Shown piece by piece: positions 1-6,238 of a stretch of DNA of 14,019 nt (positions within the stretch are counted from its first letter, which is position 1; the number at the start of each line of letters is the position of its first letter). The stretch comes from Candidatus Merdimorpha stercoravium. Lineage in GTDB: Bacteria > Bacteroidota > Bacteroidia > Flavobacteriales > UBA1820. The notes under the pieces are model-generated. The model did not search any database and was not told the origin of the DNA. It saw nothing but the letters and a program-made list of their open reading frames with translations. Both the position numbers and the translations under genes were made by a program. The stretch is taken from positions 1-14,019 of the forward strand of contig DVLY01000031.1 of assembly GCA_018715295.1 (NCBI GenBank). The letters run 5' to 3'.

Positions 1-108
1 AAAACAATCTAAATAATAGACCTCGTAAAAGACTTGGATACCTCACACCAAACGAAAAATTTAAACAAATTATTAATATGAATTCCGTTGCATTTGTAAC
101 TTGAATTC
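1..108 (+). mobile_element. 3' end of an IS30-family insertion sequence (truncated by window edge)
   Basis: The first ~110 bases are AT-rich, in sharp contrast to the GC-rich remainder, and encode the tail of an IS30-type transposase. In many Bacteroidota IS30 elements the terminal inverted repeat lies close to or overlaps the transposase stop codon. The right end should therefore fall near the GAATTC at 103-108, but it cannot be fixed without the left end, which is outside the window. The element lies 97 nt beyond the stop codon of the isochorismate synthase gene and converges on it. Confidence 0.7.
3..104 (+). CDS. IS30-family transposase, C-terminal fragment (partial)
   Basis: The plus-strand frame beginning at base 3 is open from the window edge and ends at TGA 102-104, giving 33 residues. 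They include LNNRPRKRLGYLTPNEKF and end in VAFVT. The N-N-R-P-R-K-x-L-G-Y-x-T-P-x-E signature is the conserved C-terminal end of the DDE catalytic domain of IS30-family transposases, and VAF-x-T is a usual terminus in Bacteroidota copies. The N-terminal helix-turn-helix and most of the DDE core lie to the left, so intactness cannot be judged. Codon use is AT-rich, unlike every other gene here, which fits a mobile origin. The family call is secure; the specific element is not identified. Confidence 0.85.
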   Translation, partial: NNLNNRPRKRLGYLTPNEKFKQIINMNSVAFVT

Positions 109-204
109 AGCTCTTTTTGTTTCTTCTTTCACTTCGGGACACACCCCTGCGTTTTTTCTTTTCGTTTCTCGCTCTCGATCGGAGTGCCGTTCCGGAGTCC
201 GAAA
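105..204. other. Spacer between IS30 end and menF stop, no gene seen
   Basis: About 100 bases, T-rich on the plus strand at 110-170, between the transposase stop and the isochorismate synthase stop. I see no convincing coding frame, no clear intrinsic terminator for either convergent gene, and no duplicated target site that can be assigned. The T-rich stretch reads as A/G-rich on the minus strand, like the other spacers of the minus-strand gene run. Confidence 0.5.
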
Positions 205-1299
205 TCAATTTTGCGCAAAATGTTCGGCCAGCGGCACTACGGCCGAGAGCTTTCTCTCGGTCTCGTCCCACTCCTGCACCGGGTCGCTGTCCGAAAGGAT
301 GCCGCCTCCGGCATAGAGGAGCAATTCCCCCTTCCGAGCCTGCATACAGCGGATATTGACATAGAGTTCCGCCGACTTGTCCCCCGCGAGGTTCAACTCG
401 CCGAGGTAGCCGCCGTAAAACTCCCGCGGGTATCCCTCGTAGTGGCGGATAAACTCCATCGCCTCCCGCCGCGGATAACCGCACAAAGCCGGGGTAGGCG
501 CCAGATTACGCAACAGGGTGTTCATGTCCAGTTCGTCGGTAGCCTGGGCTTCGATCCGGCTGCACAAGTGCACCACCGGTCCGGCCGACTGGTTGCCCGG
601 GGTGGAAACACTCACCGTAGCCGCACCGCTGCGCTCCAACGCATCCTTGATAAATACGCTGACGATGGCCTGTTCCTCGACGTTTTTCCGATCCCATCGG
701 TACATCCGGTCGCCCTGGTAGGGCAAGGTCCCGGCCAGTGCCATGCTGCGCAACTGTTTGCCGCGCCGCAGCAGCAGCAATTCGGGCGATGCGCCGAACC
801 AGCGACCTATCCGGGGATGGGAAAAACAGTACACGAACGCCTCGGGATACTGCACGGCCAGCGCCGAGAACAACCCTGCCGCATCGACCCGGACACACGG
901 CAAGGCTACGCGGCGAGAGACCACGACTTTTTCCAGCGTGCCTTCCTGCAAAGCCTCCTTCGCCCGGCCGACGAGCCCGACATAGTGTTCCTGGTCCTCT
1001 TTCCCCCAGCGATACACGCCATCCATCTGCCGGGGCAGATTTTCTACAACCGGAAGGGAGGACATCGGAAATTCGGCTGCCGCGCCGGGGCGCAGCAAGA
1101 CCGCGGGTACGCTCTCACTGGCGAACGGGGCAAAGACAAAACCCCGGTCGGTGTTGGCATTCTCCACCACGTGAATGTCTTCGCTGCGGTCGATCAACAC
1201 CTTGACCGTATCTTCTCCCGGCAGCCGATACACGGCAAAGGGAAAACTTCCCTTGGCCAGGATTTTCATCACTGCCGTAAAATCTGCTTTTGTACTCAT
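205..1299 (-). CDS. menF: Isochorismate synthase (chorismate-binding family), menaquinone pathway
   Basis: This 364-residue enzyme is predicted to convert chorismate to isochorismate, the entry step of the MenF menaquinone route, in the cytoplasm with Mg2+. It belongs to the anthranilate/isochorismate synthase fold. Visible family motifs are LEKVVVSRR (about 122-130, with Lys124 at the position of the MenF general base), FGASPELLL (168-176), ALAGT (187-191), PTPALCGYPRREA (268-280), FYGGYLGE (294-301) and the C-terminal EWDETERK (343-350) with Mg2+-ligand glutamates. The ATG at 1297-1299 lies 4 nt after the stop of the hotdog thioesterase, so the two are almost certainly co-transcribed and perhaps translationally coupled. 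Length is typical of Bacteroidota MenF. A siderophore EntC role is possible by fold, but no siderophore genes are near and the thioesterase neighbour favours menaquinone. Confidence 0.9.
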   Translation of the reverse strand: MSTKADFTAVMKILAKGSFPFAVYRLPGEDTVKVLIDRSEDIHVVENANTDRGFVFAPFASESVPAVLLRPGAAAEFPMSSLPVVENLPRQMDGVYRWGKEDQEHYVGLVGRAKEALQEGTLEKVVVSRRVALPCVRVDAAGLFSALAVQYPEAFVYCFSHPRIGRWFGASPELLLLRRGKQLRSMALAGTLPYQGDRMYRWDRKNVEEQAIVSVFIKDALERSGAATVSVSTPGNQSAGPVVHLCSRIEAQATDELDMNTLLRNLAPTPALCGYPRREAMEFIRHYEGYPREFYGGYLGELNLAGDKSAELYVNIRCMQARKGELLLYAGGGILSDSDPVQEWDETERKLSAVVPLAEHFAQN

Positions 1300-1303
1300 C
1301 TTG

Positions 1304-1795
1304 TTATTCCGTCTTTTTAAGGCCGTTCTCCGCCGCGCTCCTGGGCAGGATGACGTTGGTTACCTTTCCTACCGAGACCAGCCGGCCGTCCTGTGCCCGG
1401 ACTTCCACCTGCCACAACTGCGTGGTACGTCCCACGTGTACCGCACGGGCGGTGGCGGTGAGCAGGTCGCCTTCCTTTCCGGGGCTCAAGTGCGAAGCCG
1501 AGACGTCGATCCCGAGTACGACTTCCCGCTGCGGGTCCAGGAAAAGGTACGAACCGGAACTTCCGGCCGTCTCCAGCAGCGCCATCGTCGCCCCTCCGTG
1601 CAAAAAGCCCTCGGTGCGCAGGTGCGACTGCGTTACCTTCATCGTGCAGGCGATCCAGTCCTCTCCCACCGCCGTGTAGCGGATACCGAGGGTCTCCATC
1701 AGCGTCCCGGGGCAGATGGCATTCATCCGGGCCAAGACTTGTTCTTCGCTCAATTTTATCCTTTCTCTCACAACGTCCGTTTTTTTATCGTTCAA
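1304..1795 (-). CDS. menI: PaaI-type hotdog-fold acyl-CoA thioesterase, probable DHNA-CoA hydrolase
   Basis: This small hotdog-fold thioesterase is likely to hydrolyse 1,4-dihydroxy-2-naphthoyl-CoA in menaquinone synthesis. The signature is FLHGGATMALLETAGS (residues 64-79 in the long reading), with the HGG motif and Glu75 as probable catalytic acid, followed by GRTTQLWQVEV late in the domain. The specific substrate is inferred from the isochorismate synthase gene 4 nt downstream; the fold alone would also allow a phenylacetyl-CoA or other aromatic acyl-CoA thioesterase. The start is uncertain. The longest frame begins with TTG at 1795. A TTG at 1753 preceded by AAAGGA gives MSEEQVLARMNAICPG and resembles usual N-termini of the family. 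An ATG at 1726 is also possible. The 131-nt spacer before it is unusually purine-rich. Confidence 0.82.
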   Translation of the reverse strand: MNDKKTDVVRERIKLSEEQVLARMNAICPGTLMETLGIRYTAVGEDWIACTMKVTQSHLRTEGFLHGGATMALLETAGSSGSYLFLDPQREVVLGIDVSASHLSPGKEGDLLTATARAVHVGRTTQLWQVEVRAQDGRLVSVGKVTNVILPRSAAENGLKKTE

Positions 1796-1926
1796 CGATG
1801 CTTTTCTCCGTTTCTCTGTTTTCGCTGTTTTTTCCTGTCCGCTCCATTTTCTTTCACCTGCCTTTTTCCCTTCTCTTCCTACCTCCTACCCTTCCTTTTT
1901 CCGGGGACTCCTCGCTCCCGGCCTTG
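1796..1926 (-). repeat. Polypurine spacer between MBL-fold and thioesterase genes
   Basis: On the minus (coding) strand this 131-nt spacer is mostly G and A, with runs such as GGAAAAAGGAAGGG and GGAAGAGAAGGGAAAAAGG around 1865-1905. The plus strand is correspondingly C/T-rich. I find no TAnnTTTG promoter element in it and no gene. It resembles the spacer at 2701-2862 in composition but lacks that one's clear five-base register. Confidence 0.6.
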
Positions 1927-2700
1927 TCAAAACTCGATCTCCAAGGTATCGTAGGCCAAGTGTACCCCTTCGGGAAGCAAGGTTTCCGCTTGGGCGGCAA
2001 AACCCATCGCTTCGCTGATGTGGGTGAAATACGTCCGTTTGGGCGCGATGCGCCGCACCACTTCCAGCGCTTCGGGCAGGATCATGTGGGTGGGGTGCGG
2101 ATCGCTGTGTCGCAAACAGTTGAGCACCAGCACATCGACCCCTTCGAGCAGGCGGTAGGAGGACTCGAACATCTGTTTGACATCGGTCAGGTAAGCCAGA
2201 TTTCCGATGCGGTAACCCGTTACGTCGATCCATCCGTGGTTGGCCGGGATGGGGATCACCCGCACGTCCCGTACGTAAAACGGCTCGTCGGTAATGATGT
2301 GTTCGGCAACGGTCGGGGCTCCGGGATAACGGTCCGCTCCTTTGGCAAAAACGTATGCAAAGCGCGCCTTGAGCGAATCCATCACTTCCTTCTTGGCATA
2401 CAGGTCGATGTCGTGGCTACGAAAGTAACAGATGGGGCGCACGTCGTCCAAACCGGCCGTATGGTCGGAATGCTGGTGGGTGAACAGGATGCCGTCCAGG
2501 TCGGACAGGCCGGCGCGCAGCATTTGGTAGCGGAAGTCCGGTCCGCAATCGAGCAGGATGATGTGTCCGTTGTCGGTGACAATGGCGGCCGAGGTGCGCA
2601 GGCGGTTGTCGCGCGGATCGGTCGATCGTGACACGGGGCTCTTGCTGCCGATCATCGGTACGCCCTGCGAGGTTCCTGTTCCCAAAAATATCAACTTCAT
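1927..2700 (-). CDS. MBL-fold metallohydrolase, PhnP-like phosphodiesterase
   Basis: This is a 257-residue cytoplasmic metallo-beta-lactamase-fold enzyme of the PhnP-like cyclic phosphodiesterase group. The metal-binding set is intact: H75-x-H77-x-D79-H80 in THQHSDHTAGLDD, H155 in PANHGW, D173 in YLTD and H227 in YFTHIS. The N-terminal KLIFLGTGTSQGVP and DPRDNRLRTSA are also typical. The ATG at 2698-2700 was chosen because it gives the canonical first strand; an upstream in-frame start at 2751 only adds charged low-complexity residues. An oddity is that the C-x-C-x2-C motif expected after GVPxIG reads S19, S21, S24, and the histidine three residues after H227 is E230. All four ligands of the structural zinc described in E. 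coli PhnP appear to be missing. The natural substrate is unknown; there are no phosphonate genes nearby. It may be co-transcribed with its neighbours. Confidence 0.85.
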   Translation of the reverse strand: MKLIFLGTGTSQGVPMIGSKSPVSRSTDPRDNRLRTSAAIVTDNGHIILLDCGPDFRYQMLRAGLSDLDGILFTHQHSDHTAGLDDVRPICYFRSHDIDLYAKKEVMDSLKARFAYVFAKGADRYPGAPTVAEHIITDEPFYVRDVRVIPIPANHGWIDVTGYRIGNLAYLTDVKQMFESSYRLLEGVDVLVLNCLRHSDPHPTHMILPEALEVVRRIAPKRTYFTHISEAMGFAAQAETLLPEGVHLAYDTLEIEF

Positions 2701-2862
2701 GGCTTGCCTATCTTTTTCTTTGCCTTCTCCCGCTTTCCGGCGAGAGGGCAACCTGCCCCTGCCTTGCCCTGTCTTGCTTTGCTTTACCTTGCCTTCTCTT
2801 GCTTTGCCTTCTCTCTCTCCCTCCCCCCCCGGGTTTCTGCACCTCCGGACGGAGGAAAACGT
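2701..2862 (-). repeat. Purine-rich spacer with degenerate TGCYT pentanucleotide tandem repeat and C8 tract
   Basis: Between the ATPase stop and the MBL-fold start, the plus strand from 2760 to 2814 can be read as eleven consecutive five-base units with consensus TGCYT (TGCCT, TGCCC, TGTCT, TGCTT, TGCTT, TACCT, TGCCT, TCTCT, TGCTT, TGCCT, TCTCT). A CT run and eight C residues at 2823-2830 follow. On the coding strand this is a G/A-rich leader ahead of the MBL-fold gene. A short inverted repeat, CCTCCG/CGGAGG (2842-2855), sits just past the ATPase stop but has no T-tract on the minus strand, so I do not call it a terminator. No promoter element is evident. Confidence 0.75.
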
Positions 2863-5751
2863 TTACCGGGACTTGCGGCGCGTAAACAGGCGGATCGCTT
2901 CCCCTACCCACAGCACCAGGGACGAGCCGGCCACTACCGCGATCCACTGTCCGAGGGTCAGCGGGCGGACGGAGAAAGCATCCCCGCCGAAGGTAACGAT
3001 GAGCACCTGCCCCACCACGATGGCCAGCAGGATGAGCAAAAACGCCTGGCTGCGTCCCAGGTGGTAGAAGGCCGAATGCCCCGAGGAAAACGCCCGCACG
3101 TTGAGCAGATTCCACACCTGCATCATCACGAACAGGGTAAAGAACATCGACCTTTCGACTGCGGTCAGCTCTCCGTCGGTATGGTAAAACCACCCCAGCA
3201 CGGCCAACAACGCCAGGGCGGAAAGCCCTCCGGTGAGGAAAATGGCGTGTTTCATCCCCCGGGTGATGATAAAGGCCGCCGCATCGCGCGGGCGATCCCG
3301 CATCACGCTGCGATCGGGCGGCAACGAAGCCAGCGCACCGGCCGCCAGGGTATCCATGATCAGGTTTACCCACAACATCTGCGTTACGCTCAAGGGTGCC
3401 TGCCCGGTGAATACCGAACCGAGGAACACTACCACCAAAGCCACCAGGTTGATCGTCAGCTGGAAGACGATAAAGCGCTGGATGTTCTTGTACAGGGAGC
3501 GTCCCCACATCACGGCCGTGGAAATGGAGGTGAACGAATCGTCCAGGATCGTTATATCGCTGGCTTCCTTGGCCACCGAAGTCCCGGTGCCCATCGACAA
3601 GCCCACGTGCGCGAAGTTCAGGGCCGGAGCGTCGTTCGTCCCGTCGCCGGTTACCGCCACCACTTCGCCATGGCGCTGGAGCAGCCGCACCAAACGCTGT
3701 TTGTCCATCGGCCGGGCGCGCGCCATGATCTTGAGTTGCTCCACCCGATTGTAGGCCTGCTGGTCGGACAAAGCCTCGAAGTCCGGTCCGGTGATGATCT
3801 GGAGGTCCGTATCGCGGGAAGGGTCCCACAGCCCGATCTGGCGGGCGATCTCCCGCGCCGTATTCGGCGTATCGCCCGTAACGATCTTCACCGCTACTCC
3901 GGCGCGAAGGCATTCGCCGATGGCCTCTCCCACGTCGGGACGCACGGGGTCGGAAATGGCCGTGATGCCCAAAAAGACGAGCCCCTGCGCGGAAAGTTCC
4001 TCCAACGGCGTTCGGAGGTCTTTTTCCTCCACCTTCCGGTAGGCGAACCCGAGGGTGCGCATGGCCTGGTTCTGATACCCGATGAGTTTTTCCCGCAGGT
4101 CATCGCCCCAACGGGAAGCCTCGTCCTCGCGGTCGGAAAGCGCCACCCGCGCACATTTGGAAAAGACGATCTCCGGAGCGCCTTTCACATAGAGGGTACA
4201 CTCCCCCTGGGCGTCCCGCACCAAAGTCGCCATGTATTTTCTCTCGGTCGAAAAAGTGAGCTGTGCGACCACCTCGACCCTTTCGCGCAGCTGCTGGTAG
4301 TCCTTTCCCTGGTTGCGCAGCCACAACAGCAGCGCCCCTTCGGTCGGATTGCCGATGGGATGCACCTGCCCCTGCGGGTTGGTTTCGAGGAAAGCGGTCG
4401 AGTTGGCCGCCATCCCCACCGCGATAGAGCGGGAAAGGGCATCGTCCGAGAGTTTCCCTTCGGGAGGAAGTCCGTAGAAGTCCGCGCGATATACCTGCAT
4501 CCGGTTTTGGGTCAGGGTACCCGTCTTGTCGGTACAGATGACCGTTACGGCTCCCATCGTCTCGCAAGCATGCATCTTGCGCACCAGGTTGTGGGACTTG
4601 AGCATCCGGCGCATGCTCAAAGCCAGCGACAACGTGACGCTCATCGGCAAACCCTCGGGCACCACCACCACGATCAACGTAACGGCCACCATCAGATAAC
4701 CCAGTATCTCGGCCAGCACGCCCAGCGGGACCCAGTTGTCCCCGTCGGTCGGATCGACGCCCATAGCGTATTCCACCCCGACGAACACCGCTACCAGAAC
4801 CACGGCCGAAAGCGCCCACGCCCACCAGGGGCTGCGGCGGATCCAGCGCGGAGATTCGGTCCCCTTGCGGAACAGCGCCACCACATCGTACACGATCCGC
4901 ACCCAAACCTTCATGCCCAACAACAGGAACGCACCGACCACGACCCACAACGAAGCCATCTGCCACGGTCCGAAATCGGGTACGCCCCATACGACGTCGC
5001 GCAGGAAAAGCAGCAGGAAGATCAACAGCGCAAAGGCGAACCCCAACGCACTGATAAACTTCGCCAAGCCTTCCAACTGACGGTTGAGCGGCGTTTTTTC
5101 TTCGCTCTTGGCACTGGACTGCCGGGCGACCTTTCCGAATTCGGTCGCATCGCCCACCGCCGTAACGACCATCTCGCCCCGGCCGTCCACTATCGTCGTT
5201 CCCCGCATCACCCGGTCGGAGGGATACGTTGCTTCGGGGTCGAACTGCGCCGGATCGGTCGTCTTGTCGATCACCGGTTCCCCGGTGAGGGCCGATTCGT
5301 TCACCTGCAAGGACACCGCCTCCGTCAGACGCCCGTCCGCCGGGATCTCGTCGCCCTGAGCCAGAATGACCACATCGCCCACCACTACTTCGCGGCGGGG
5401 GATCTCCCGGACCGCCCCGTCCCGGTACACTTTAACCGGGACATCGTCGTTCACCTGGTTGAGCAGGTCGAATTTCTTGCCGGCGTCCCACTCGAAAAAG
5501 AAGCCGACGCACGTAGCCAGCAGGATGGCCACCACAATACCCACCGTTTCGATGTATTCGCCCGAGGTAGCTGCAATCAAAAACGACAGCAGGGCCGCCA
5601 CCAGGAGGATTTCGATGATCGGATCCTTGAATTTTTCGAGCAACAGCCTCCATACGGATTCGCGCGGAGGGGGTGTTACCAGATTTTCACCATGTTGCCG
5701 GCGGCTCTCCAAAGCCTGCTCGGAAGTAAGTCCTTTGGTTGTCTTGGCCAT
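2863..5751 (-). CDS. Calcium-translocating P-type ATPase, PMCA type (P2B)
   Basis: This 962-residue inner-membrane pump is predicted to export Ca2+ using ATP. In order it shows an N-terminal cation-ATPase domain, a TM1/TM2 region (about 44-85), actuator motif LTGEP (155-159), TM4 VPEGLPM (364-370), phosphorylation site DKTGT (Asp408), nucleotide-domain KGAPE (523-527), TGD (625-627), hinge TGDGTNDAP (701-709) and TM6 NLIMD (796-800). N796 and D800 with PEGLP form the single Ca2+ site typical of PMCA-type pumps; no second-site acidic residue is evident in TM5 (QLTINLVALVVVF). Between TM3 (~231-252) and TM4 (~343-365) there is an extra stretch of about 75 residues with two more hydrophobic segments (~265-290, ~309-330), which makes the protein longer than usual. 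The ATG at 5749-5751 fits a promoter 43 nt upstream. It is first in the minus-strand run; Ca2+ specificity is inferred from the family. Confidence 0.93.
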   Translation of the reverse strand: MAKTTKGLTSEQALESRRQHGENLVTPPPRESVWRLLLEKFKDPIIEILLVAALLSFLIAATSGEYIETVGIVVAILLATCVGFFFEWDAGKKFDLLNQVNDDVPVKVYRDGAVREIPRREVVVGDVVILAQGDEIPADGRLTEAVSLQVNESALTGEPVIDKTTDPAQFDPEATYPSDRVMRGTTIVDGRGEMVVTAVGDATEFGKVARQSSAKSEEKTPLNRQLEGLAKFISALGFAFALLIFLLLFLRDVVWGVPDFGPWQMASLWVVVGAFLLLGMKVWVRIVYDVVALFRKGTESPRWIRRSPWWAWALSAVVLVAVFVGVEYAMGVDPTDGDNWVPLGVLAEILGYLMVAVTLIVVVVPEGLPMSVTLSLALSMRRMLKSHNLVRKMHACETMGAVTVICTDKTGTLTQNRMQVYRADFYGLPPEGKLSDDALSRSIAVGMAANSTAFLETNPQGQVHPIGNPTEGALLLWLRNQGKDYQQLRERVEVVAQLTFSTERKYMATLVRDAQGECTLYVKGAPEIVFSKCARVALSDREDEASRWGDDLREKLIGYQNQAMRTLGFAYRKVEEKDLRTPLEELSAQGLVFLGITAISDPVRPDVGEAIGECLRAGVAVKIVTGDTPNTAREIARQIGLWDPSRDTDLQIITGPDFEALSDQQAYNRVEQLKIMARARPMDKQRLVRLLQRHGEVVAVTGDGTNDAPALNFAHVGLSMGTGTSVAKEASDITILDDSFTSISTAVMWGRSLYKNIQRFIVFQLTINLVALVVVFLGSVFTGQAPLSVTQMLWVNLIMDTLAAGALASLPPDRSVMRDRPRDAAAFIITRGMKHAIFLTGGLSALALLAVLGWFYHTDGELTAVERSMFFTLFVMMQVWNLLNVRAFSSGHSAFYHLGRSQAFLLILLAIVVGQVLIVTFGGDAFSVRPLTLGQWIAVVAGSSLVLWVGEAIRLFTRRKSR

Positions 5752-5761
5752 ACTTTGTAGA

Positions 5762-5783
5762 AACGGTCGTTTAACGGTTGTTT
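5762..5783. repeat. Tandem 11-mer in the ATPase leader
   Basis: AACGGTCGTTT (5762-5772) is followed directly by AACGGTTGTTT (5773-5783), differing at one base. The pair lies within the short 5' leader predicted between the ATPase transcription start (about 5787) and its ATG. An inverted pair GTTTAA/TTAAAC (5769-5774, 5785-5790) overlaps it. A regulatory role is possible but unsupported. Confidence 0.5.
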
Positions 5784-5793
5784 TTTAAACAGA

Positions 5794-5827
5794 CAAAGTT
5801 ATGCTTTTACACCCATATTCCCCCAAA
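5794..5827 (-). promoter_or_regulatory. Bacteroidota-type promoter for the ATPase gene run
   Basis: Reading the minus strand, a TTTG (5824-5827) is followed after 22 nt by TAACTTTG (5794-5801). This exactly matches the Bacteroidota -7 consensus TAnnTTTG, with a -33 TTTG spaced slightly wider than the usual 19-21 nt. Transcription would start near 5787 and leave a leader of about 35 nt before the ATPase ATG. No comparable element is visible in the downstream spacers, so this may drive all four minus-strand genes. Confidence 0.65.
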
Positions 5828-5906
5828 AAGTACATTAAATTATCTTTACCTCCCGCCCTTGTGCTTTCGGTGCTTCCGCCCGCCGGTGGAGAGAAAACGA
5901 AAAATC

Positions 5907-5938
5907 TTTCCCGTTCCTCGGTTTTTTCCTTACATTTA
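5907..5938 (+). promoter_or_regulatory. Candidate Bacteroidota-type promoter for the cytochrome bd operon
   Basis: TTTC (5907-5910) and TACATTTA (5931-5938) are separated by 20 nt. The -7 element matches TAnnTTTG at 7 of 8 positions and the -33 at 3 of 4. Transcription would begin about 50 nt before the GTG of the small membrane protein. A second -7-like box, TATCTTTA (5841-5848), also scores 7 of 8 but lacks a good -33 partner. Confidence 0.5.
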
Positions 5939-5994
5939 CCCCCGAAGAGCCTCGCCGGGGAAAAACTCCGCTGCGGTCTTCCGTCCGAAAAACC

Positions 5995-6213
5995 GTGCAA
6001 ACCCTCAAGAACATCTACGCCTTTTACCGGGACGGCTTCGCCCGGATGAGCCGCCTGGGACGAATGCTCTGGGTACTCATCCTGGTCAAAGTGGCCATCC
6101 TGTTCCTGGTGCTGAAGATTTTCTTTTTCCAGGACTACCTCGACCAGCGGTTCGACACCCCGGAGCAAAAGACACAGTACGTGCTGGAGGCTTTGAGCGG
6201 ACGAAATGAATGA
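5995..6213 (+). CDS. Small single-helix membrane protein, DUF4492 type, upstream of cydA
   Basis: This is a 72-residue protein with GTG start. It has a short amphipathic, aromatic N-terminus (QTLKNIYAFYRDGFARMS), one long hydrophobic helix of about 22 residues (roughly 24-46) ending in KIFFFQDYL, and a charged C-terminal tail. I recognise the pattern as the DUF4492 family, which I recall lying directly upstream of cytochrome bd genes in Bacteroidota and in Campylobacter-type bacteria. It sits 25 nt before cydA in the same direction and is first in the transcript. No catalytic residue is visible. By size and topology it could be an accessory subunit of the oxidase, analogous to the small CydX subunit of E. 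coli, but that is inference. The GTG was chosen because it gives the full conserved N-terminus; a methionine occurs only at residue 18 (within RMSRL). Confidence 0.85.
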   Translation: MQTLKNIYAFYRDGFARMSRLGRMLWVLILVKVAILFLVLKIFFFQDYLDQRFDTPEQKTQYVLEALSGRNE

Positions 6214-6238
6214 CGATTCCTAACACCTTTTCACTACG

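Noticed and set aside
184..1320. A 378-codon plus-strand frame opposite the isochorismate synthase
   Set aside because: Shadow of a well-supported chorismate-binding enzyme; the product has no family resemblance.
2701..2751. Upstream start (2751) for the MBL-fold enzyme
   Set aside because: The added residues are a charged, low-complexity translation of the purine-rich spacer; the family begins with the strand MKLIFLGTGTS at 2700.
2754..2831. Repeat array considered as a CRISPR
   Set aside because: Units are five bases with no unique spacers; this is a simple-sequence repeat.
2842..2855. CCTCCG/CGGAGG inverted repeat as a terminator after the ATPase
   Set aside because: Only a 2-nt loop in the perfect stem and no T-tract on the minus strand.
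2704..5760. A 1018-codon open frame on the plus strand lying antisense to the Ca2+ ATPase
   Set aside because: It is a GC-driven mirror frame: its product is rich in His, Gln, Arg and Pro with no recognisable domain, whereas the minus strand encodes a complete P-type ATPase with all motifs.
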